Source: Eopsaltria australis
Lineage: Eukaryota > Chordata > Aves > Passeriformes > Petroicidae
Direction of reading: 5' to 3'
Assembly: GCA_034509425.1 (NCBI GenBank)
Contig: JAVTVJ010000550.1
Span: 434,001-498,000 of the forward strand
DNA: 64,000 nt
Under the pieces are notes generated by a model. The model had not been told where the DNA came from. It did no database searches and saw nothing but the letters and a program-made list of their open reading frames with translations. Positions 56,211-64,000 of this stretch are shown piece after piece. Positions within the stretch are counted from its first letter, which is position 1, and the number at the start of each line of letters is the position of its first letter. A program made the translations under genes and the position numbers.

Positions 56211-59200
56211 CTGGCTCGAGGCATGCGTGTTAATTGCGTTATCTTCTGCAAAAGAGGTGAACTTTTAAAGTTTAACTGAAGTTTGCTTTGGGATTTACGT
56301 CTCGACTGGAAGCTTCGGAATGCAAGTATGCTCCGGGGTTAACATAATGGGATAATGGCATTTAGTGGGGGTTTCATTTTGCCTACGTAGAAGTAACATT
56401 CTGAAGCCTAACTGAGGTTTCATTTCGTTTTAAATAACATTCATTTAAGCATGCGCTCTCTGCAATTTTGGCGGTTGTTTTAAGCTGTTTTTCACATACC
56501 TTTTCTTTAGGTGTGCTTTGCTACATGTAAGGTGCATGTGCAACTCTACGAAAGCTTCTTAGCCGTGAAGAGACTACTGCTATGATTAACCTTCACACTT
56601 TTCAGGTTCAGGCCCTTAGTGTTTACTGTGAAATAAATAAACCATATGCAGAAACAAATACTAGAGTATCCAAGTATGCACAGTCCATAGTTGAAACAAT
56701 TACATTTATCATATGGAAAAAGAAATCCCAACTGAAGTTGTTTAAAGGTTTATACATCTGGCTGTAATATTCAATCTACTTTAAAATTCCATGTGAATTC
56801 TGTATTAATCATGCCTTATTTTTAAACTAATGTAATTTTACACTGAAAATATTCATAGCAAATTAAAGCAATATGCATGGCCTGGCTTAGACTAACAAAA
56901 GCCATAAAGTTCAGTATGGAAGCAAAGCATTTATCCTCATGTCACCTCTGTATTCTGGGTTTCTAGCCATTTCTTCTCACATTATGAATAACTACAAATT
57001 ATGTAGTTATTCATTGTTTGACCCTTGCAGGGCTTTAGGTTTAGTGAAGTGAGTAAATGCCAGGTGACCACGTTCTGTTCCCAGCTACTTCAGACTTGAC
57101 ACCATGGTAACTTTGTTTCAGAGCTGTTACCACAGATTTACTTGACTGTAACTGGAGCCTGAATTTGTTCAATAGTTTCTGTCATATTTTCTTACTTTGC
57201 CAGCTCAAGTCGAAGCTTTTAATACAGGATTTGTATGTAAATTAGATAATGCACAGTTTAATTTATTCCCCTCTTTACTATGACTTGCAGGATTGTCTTT
57301 TAGTAGAGACAAGAAACTGCAGTGCTATTTTGTGTGGCTTAAAGCTAGAGGATTTCAGTCCTGGTGGCTTTTTCGTGGAAATTCTGATATGACAGAGCTA
57401 CAGGCTTTAGGGGAACTATTTTATGTGAACACACATTGAGACAAGAAAGATTTTTAAAGCTAACATCTTAAAAGAATTCCAGCAATGACATTCTGAAAGA
57501 GAGATAATTTAAATATAGGAAGCTCATATTTTCCACTCAAGTGGCTCAACTTAAGAGGCTTTACTGGTTTCTGCATCTGGCTTCCTCTTAGTGTGAGGTG
57601 GGCTCGACCATGGCCTAGGACACCGAGGAAAGTTGTAGGAAGCCTGTAGAGAGCTGCAGGGGTTTAGCACAGGACAGAAGATCAACTGTTTTGTAAGTCA
57701 AATCTTGGTTTGTTCTTGTTCTGTGTTATTGGATATTTAAGGGGGCATTTCGGTAAAGTTTGTTTGCAGTATAATAACCTAGAAAGAAATATTTTAAATT
57801 ATTAAAGTATGTAAAGGGAAAATGTCTCATCTTATTTACTATGCAGAAATTAGATGTTCAAGTATGATTGAATGGAAACAGATTGCCAAAGTCTTACTTA
57901 AACGTTGTCACAATACTTTTAAGCGGAAACAAATTTTTTAATGCTTATCTGAGGTATCATTTTTGATAGCAGTATCTTTATTTTGGAGAAAACACGTTTT
58001 AAAACCTTACATGGTTTAACACCTATTTTGTTTGTGAGACTCAACTGTTTGTTACATGAAGGGGAAAATTAAAAGAAATACTGTGAAGTTTTTGCTGAGC
58101 TGCAGCCTAATCTAAACATTATAGAAAGGTTAGAAGTTTGTAATTGTAGATTCTGCCACTATATTTCTCCACCCTGTTGCCTTTTCATTCATCATTTTTC
58201 TAAGTAAACTTTAATTGAGGTGTTTTATTTAAAGTTTGGAGCATGATAGGTTTGCACTGACATGCATACGTTATGTATGCATAATATAGGTACCAAGAGG
58301 TACCTATATGCAATTATGATTATGAAGAACCATAAAAAGGGAGAGTGCATTTAGGCTGAGAGGACTGAATTGCTCACCATTCTTTCCAGTGGATGTACTG
58401 GCTGAAGAAGCTCATCATTCTGAAATGTGCCATTGTACAGTGCATTCAAATGATGTGGCAAGGTCTGAAAGCTGTGAAACTAATCATTCCTGACTAGCAG
58501 CTGTGGACATGGTGATAAAAATTTCTTTCTTACCAGAGCTTAAAATAAAGACTGCACCTTGGTAATTACCAGATAAAGCAATCTGGCTTGCAGGGAATAT
58601 AATAGGTAAGAGAAAATTCCCCACGTTAAAACGTCAGGTGGATAATTTTGCTTGTAACAAGCAGGAGTGAAATTCAAGGACACTCATTACTTTGGTATGG
58701 TATAAAGGAATGAAGATGCTGGAGTAGGAGTGATTAGAGATGCTACTATGCAAAAGCTGGAGCCAGTTCTGCAGAATTTGACTTCTCCCAAATTTTACTC
58801 CTAGGGCTTCAGCCATTCTTTGTGGAGGAAGACACTGGCTTAAATTCACTGATCTTGAATGGTCAGTCAGCTTTTTTTTCTGTATGGAAGAGAAGCCTAT
58901 AGCTGTAAAGTTTATTGTTCCTTTAAACAGACTTTTTTGTATTTCAGTCCTTTTTGCATGATGATAACAGATACATTCTGAAGTCTTCCTTGTGTAAAGT
59001 AGTGTATTTACATGTGTTGATGGATCTTAGAAAATATTTGCTCAAGATTAAATATGTTTTACCAAATATTGCTCAAATCTTCATCTTTGAAAAAGTGGAA
59101 AGGCTTTTTCAGTATGGAACTAGAAGACAAGTTGCAAGTCCTATGTGTATGAATCTGGTAGCCACCTCCTGTGTCATTAAAGACAAATTAGTGAAGGTTT

Positions 59201-59245
59201 CTGTACCTGGGCTTTGTAGGTAAAATATGGAGTAAACAATTACAG
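56211..59245. other. Non-coding DNA, possibly the first intron of RNF144B
   Basis: AT-rich with no coding pattern recognised. It contains a pair of adjacent perfect hairpins at 58262-58308. Confidence 0.45.
58262..58308. repeat. Two adjacent perfect inverted repeats
   Basis: ATGCATAC and GTATGCAT (58262-58269, 58275-58282) flank a 5-nt loop. TATAGGTACC and GGTACCTATA (58285-58294, 58299-58308) flank a 4-nt loop. Two bases separate the hairpins. Confidence 0.85.
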
Positions 59246-59367
59246 ATTCACAGAATATTCTGAGTTGGAAGGGATCCACAAGGATCATGAAGTCCAGCTG
59301 TTAGGTGAATGGCCCATACAGGGATTGAGCTCACAACCATGGCGCTCTTAGCACCATGGTCTAACAG
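59246..59367 (-). mobile_element. tRNA-Ile/CR1 composite SINE (TguSINE1-like), 5' truncated
   Basis: On the minus strand, 59367-59310 aligns with the 3' three-quarters of tRNA-Ile(AAU): about 43 of 55 bases match by eye, including TGGTGCTAA, the T-arm ATCCCTGTATGGG and the terminal GCCA. It is followed by a CR1-like tail (CATGATCCTTGTGGATCCC, TTCCAACTCAGAATATTCTG). A tRNA-Ile head fused to a CR1 3' tail is the layout of the passerine TguSINE1 family. It is not a working tRNA: the 5' part is missing and the anticodon region is altered. Confidence 0.75.
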
Positions 59368-61232
59368 GGATATTCTGAAGCTCGCTCAAAAAATGAAACA
59401 TTGTGTGATGCCCAGTGAATGGAAGCTGTGTAAGTTCTCAAAATGGTTAATGGAATTGTATATTGTATTTTAAGTCATGCCTGTAAAGTTGGGCTAAGCC
59501 TTTCTGGTCAAAATACCCAAACACAAGAGTATCCACTTACATGGAAATCAGTACTTTAGTATCCTATTTATTTTACAGATGCTATCAATACAGTGTTTTA
59601 CTTGATGTCTAAAAATGAGATTGCTCTGTAAAATACAGTCAAAATTATTGCAAGGATGTTATGGAAGGCAGAATTTGAGTACTGAATTGCCTGAAGATGA
59701 GTGATGCCACTTCTGAAATGTGGACATTACAAATACACTTTCCAGGAATAACATCACATTCCTACCCCACAGGCATCTGTGGGTAGTTCGTTAAGCTTTT
59801 CCAGAAAATTCACAGACTAGCTAGGTAAAATCCTTAAACTAGTTGGAGTTTGCCAGTTAATGGCTCTAAGTGAAACCACCTCCAAAACAATAAATTTGGA
59901 CTAGCTGCTCAGGTAAAGTCAGTGTTTTTTCTTGGTTGGTTGGCATTCTTTCTTTTTCCTATTTTATGTCTTAGTAAAATGAGGATTAACATAGTATGAG
60001 TATTATTTAATAGCAGAACTGGAAATAGGCTCCAAGTCTGCTGACTCCTATCCATACTGTGTGGGCAGTGGAAAAAGAAAATGGAAATTTACAACATCTT
60101 TCCTAAAAGTCAGTAGAACAGAGCAGAGTAAGCTGATCAAACTGTAGAGTCCCAGAAGACTTTTAATTGCTAACAGGAACAGTTTATCTGGAAATGGTTC
60201 TGATGCCCATTTTGTCTCCTTTGGTGGTTTTGCTGCCTATGAAGCAGCAGCCTCACCGTGCTCTACAGCTCGGTATGTTAGGATGAAACACTGGGTTGCG
60301 ATCCATGGACGGCAGCTGGGATTTGGGACAGAAACCTGAACATACACTGGACATAAGCTAATGACTTTTCACTTCCAAATGTTCTTTTCTGTGTTTCTGA
60401 ATGTGTATGTGTTTTATTATGCATGTTTTGCTGGCAGGAAAACTGCAACACAATTATTTTCTTCAGTTTTTGAGGGTGACTTTAGAACTTCAGCTGTTTG
60501 TGCTTTTCAGGATTCCAGCACAAAGCAACCAAACATCTGTTCCTGTAGGTGCCCTATTTTAGGACAAAGAGGTGTTAGTGAGTGTAAAGTATCCACAGGT
60601 TTGGTGTCTCCTGTATTCTCACTCCCACATTTTTATGTACATTGTGAGCAGATTTTAAGGTAGATCTTGAAATGCAAAATTAACTTGAAAATTGGTATTT
60701 TTTTAATGTGTTGGTTAAGATGGTACATTATTTAGAACATTATGTAGAACAGCTGTTTCACTTAAATCTTATTAATGATCCAACATCCACAGATAGCTAT
60801 ATTACAATAATTTGAAAAGATTTAAGAATTGTGAAATAGGCCTTGGGTTTGTTCATTTTCTGCAGAAGTTTCTGGAGTGTTTCATACTTTGCTCTACAGT
60901 TTTTATATAAATAATTTTACAAGACACTTCAGACTTTTTTGTCTTACAAAACCTTTGTTGTTGCAGGTATTTTTATTATTTCTTCAGTTTAGAGGAAGGT
61001 GATACATATTTCAAAATAAATATCCCAGCTTCTCCAAGTAATTATGTTATAAATAGGCTAAAAGTCTTTAATACTGGAAAAATGTAAACCATCAAACTTG
61101 TCAAAATCCTGTGATTCTCTGAAATTATCTACTGGTTTTTGGAACAAAACATGCATAGTTTTGTGGACAAAAGTGGCTTTGTGGAGTAGAACATAGTCCC
61201 ATGCTTTTTGAGCATTTGTTCCTGATGCTGAG

Positions 61233-61287
61233 GATTAGTGTACAAAAATCAGACAGAAAAATCAGATTAGTGTACAAAAATCAGACA
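61233..61287. repeat. 32-bp direct tandem duplication
   Basis: The unit starting GATTAGTGTACAAAAATCAG at 61233 repeats from 61265; the second copy is partial, about 23 bases. Confidence 0.85.
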
Positions 61288-63031
61288 CAATATAATGCCT
61301 GTGCCTTGAATTCAGTTGAGTTTTTTGAAAGAAATTATTATGTTATGTTCTTATTATAATAGGTGGTAGTCTGTAGTAGCTGCTAAGTGGAAAGTTAAAT
61401 AAGAATTTTCTCCATCGTTCTCAGTCTGAATGTTGTCTTTGCACATTCACAATTTAATGAAATATTCTCCTTTCCTGATGAAAGTTTTATGTTTGGTTTT
61501 AGTCCAGAGGTTGACTTTCCTGGAAAGCTTATGGGAAAATACTTTGGCTGGTTTTGATTAAAAAAAAATTTGTATGCTTTTCCCATTTGAAATGTAGCTG
61601 GAGAAAGAGACTGGTGTTATATAAGCACAACTGTATAATTTGACAGTTTTAGCTTGGCCATTTCTCATTGAGGGTTTAATTTCTTTGGAAATAAAAGATT
61701 GAAAAAATATTTTAAAATTTTGGTGTCTGTTTCTAGTTTACTCTTATGCTTTATGCTTCTTTTGAAAGACTTGCACTCTGGTTGCTACCATTCGGTGAGG
61801 CTTGTACCACTGTGCTCTTAAACTGCTGTAAATTAGTACAAATTAATACCTGCTACACTTGCTGCTGCCTTTGGTGGGATGAGGCTTCCTGGGATGCCTA
61901 GTTAGGCCTTAAGGGAAATACTTAATACCCACTATATAAAGCAGCTTTTATTATTCGTGAGAATTAGACTTTTTGGTGGTGGATTGCAGCATTGATTACA
62001 AGATCCTTGATCACACATGAGCTGTGTAACCTGAACACTGGTGTGTTGGAAGAAGTCTGTCCTCTTGCCTCTCAAACAGGTCCTGAAACCACAATGCTGT
62101 AAGTACCCATGAGAGTGGTTTCCTGATTTGCTCACCAAATAAAGATGGATTATTCACATACTCAGAGTTTCTACAGTTGTGTGCAGGATTGTAAACCTTA
62201 ATGTAACATAGCTGATGTCTCTGTAGCAGGCTTTAAAGCTTTATATAAGATTGTACTATCTAATATTATTAGGTCTGGTTGTTCTATAACACTTCCCGTT
62301 TTGGGCTTTAAAAGTAAACATGTCCAAAACACTAACAATTTGCTTAATTTTCCTTAAAATTTGCCATAAGATCTGTCAGGTCCTAAAGTCTTGTGAAATC
62401 TTTCCAATGTTTTAATGAAGTCCTGGATGTAGCAACTATGAGAAAAGTCTTTTTGTCCATGGTAAATTGCAATCTGATGTATCCTATTACTGACGGCAGC
62501 TGGGAGTGTACACAGACTGAGTGATTCAATTGCAGAGTTTCTGTGTGTCACTTCTGACTTGTAAATGTCAGTTCAATTTGTAAGTTTAAGCCTCCATCTA
62601 ATCTGCTGCAGGCTTTGCTGTGAGGGAATGCAGATGCTGAAAAGTGAAGCAGGATCTAGCATTAACTACAGAACCTAAGGCTTATTAGAAATGAATGCCA
62701 TGGTTCTCATCAGAGTAAGAATTTAGTTATGTCATGGCTATTTCTTATTTAAAATGTGCATATATATGTAATTTTTCTGGTTTATTTTCTGGTGTGTTTC
62801 AGAGGTGACTTGCCAAGGAAGAATTTGGCCTGCAGTACACATCAGAATGGTCAATAATACAGGGATGGCATAATATATGTATTTTCTAAGAAGTCTGAGT
62901 GTTGTTGGATTACATCTCTTTTATGTGTCTAATTGCCTAGGCAATTATCCTTTAGAAAATGCATTCACCTTTAGTTTTCCAAAAAAGTTTTGCTTGTCTT
63001 TTCAGAGTAATTTCTGCTTTTAAACTTTACT

Positions 63032-63095
63032 AAAAAAAAAAAACAAAACAAAAAAAGACCAAAAAAAAAACCCCAGCACAACAAAAAAACCCCAG
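63032..63095. repeat. A-rich low-complexity tract
   Basis: Runs of A broken by single C or AACCCC blocks. It might be the remnant tail of a retrocopy, but no body was recognised next to it. Confidence 0.7.
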
Positions 63096-64000
63096 ATATG
63101 TGACCTTACTTGGCACAGAAGGTCACATACCTTGGCTTTCCATCTGGTTAAGTAATTCAGTTGAAAAATGAGCTAGGCAACAGAGCCATTTTTGTCATTT
63201 TTGCAAGTGCCTTACAAAAATACTTACTTGAAATGCTTTCACTTCACACTTCTTCATAGCTACCTTCCTGCCCAGTTCTAAACACAGCCCTCTGTCTTCA
63301 CTGCATTTTGTGTCTCAGAAAAAATGAATAGCAGTCCCTAAGCTTGCATACATAGGAACACTCAGAAAAATATTCCAAATTACTTCATGGACATTCTGAA
63401 TTATGAATTTGATCTAACTTCAAAAGTTTATCAGTTTAATCACATTCAAATCTGTTATGGATTCTTTTATTTGGAAGTGACTTTTGTTTGTGAATTCTAA
63501 AGTAAATTAAGTTAAATTTACTTCTTAAGTAAATTAAACAAGAGCATTTTACAGTCTCTTTTAAACTTTAGTTATGATTTCACTAATACATTTTAAAAGG
63601 TTTTTCAAATTAATCTTCCCAAAAGTTCTGGCTAGTAAACCCTTCTAAGTTGTGGTGGGGTGATGGCAGAGGTTACTATATCTAGTTCTCTGTTCTGCTC
63701 CTCTCTTCAGTCTGCTGGAGGAAGAGCATCAGGACAACGTGGATTCTTGTTGAGCAGCCAGGGTGGATGGCAGATGATACATAGCACAAACTTATGTTCA
63801 GACAAAGGAAATACAGTGGATTGTGAACTGGGGAGGCATGGAGAGATTGCTTATTGTGCTGCAGCAGGGGCCATCTTTTGCAGAAAGTGGGGCAGGCAGC
63901 AAAAAGGGGTAACACCTTCAGTGTTCCTAACATCTTCAGTGGCAAGTTTTGGCAGGACTTGAGTCAGTAGCAAGAAAATCTCTGTAAATGAGCTGTCTAC

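Larger units (their letters stand above)
59368..64000. other. Non-coding DNA to the right edge, nothing coding recognised
   Basis: AT-rich. It holds a 32-bp tandem duplication at 61233, a perfect 16-bp palindrome (AATTGCCTAGGCAATT, 62931-62946) and an A-rich low-complexity tract near 63032-63095. The 100-aa frames at 60361-60663 and 63660-63962 resemble no family I know. Confidence 0.45.

Noticed and set aside
59310..59367. A tRNA-Ile gene
   Set aside because: Only the 3' three-quarters is present, the anticodon loop is changed, and it continues into a CR1 tail; it is a SINE.
63660..63962. RNF144B first coding exon
   Set aside because: The 100-aa frame lacks the RING cysteine pattern and the known RNF144B N-terminal sequence.
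1..64000. CRISPR arrays, operons, insertion sequences or phage genes
   Set aside because: Spliced genes, CpG islands and CR1 elements show a vertebrate chromosome; no spaced direct-repeat array or prokaryotic gene structure is present.

Overview
The window is vertebrate nuclear DNA and almost certainly avian, probably from a passerine (songbird). Its genes are split into many small exons with GT-AG introns and CpG-island promoters. Its interspersed repeats are CR1 LINE 3' ends typical of birds. One element at about 59.3 kb joins a tRNA-Ile-like head to a CR1-like tail, the architecture of the passerine TguSINE1 family.

Layout. (1) 1-2.2 kb, minus strand: the first three coding exons of TPMT (thiopurine S-methyltransferase); the rest lies beyond the left edge. 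(2) 2.35-3.3 kb: a CpG island that looks like a shared bidirectional TPMT/KDM1B promoter. (3) 5.6-27.3 kb, plus strand: complete KDM1B (LSD2/AOF1), 20 coding exons joined in frame to 820 aa, then a 3'UTR of about 2.7 kb. (4) 30.2-33.7 kb: tail-to-tail gap holding an old CR1. (5) 33.7-50.5 kb, minus strand: complete DEK, 10 coding exons joined in frame to 370 aa, with a four-codon last coding exon and a non-coding first exon in a CpG island at 50.0-50.7 kb. (6) 50.75-52.19 kb: a large imperfect inverted repeat beside the DEK promoter. (7) 52.2-55.6 kb: no recognisable gene. (8) 55.6-56.2 kb: a third CpG island, possibly the RNF144B promoter by synteny. (9) 56.2-64 kb: no recognisable coding exon. 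The order TPMT(-), KDM1B(+), DEK(-) matches human 6p22.3, where RNF144B(+) follows.

The genes do not form a pathway. KDM1B demethylates H3K4me1/2 and DEK is an acidic chromatin-architecture protein and histone chaperone, so both act on chromatin. TPMT is a cytosolic SAM-dependent methyltransferase. What is shared is regulatory layout: TPMT and KDM1B are head to head, KDM1B and DEK tail to tail.

The less ordinary observations are: a broken protein-like sequence antisense in a KDM1B intron (about 25.3-25.9 kb) whose source gene I could not name; the DEK-proximal inverted repeat, whose arms differ strikingly in CpG retention; two nearly identical CR1 copies 7.6 kb apart; and the tRNA-Ile/CR1 SINE. 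All exon boundaries were read by eye from splice consensus, frame continuity and remembered family sequences. No alignment or database search was run.
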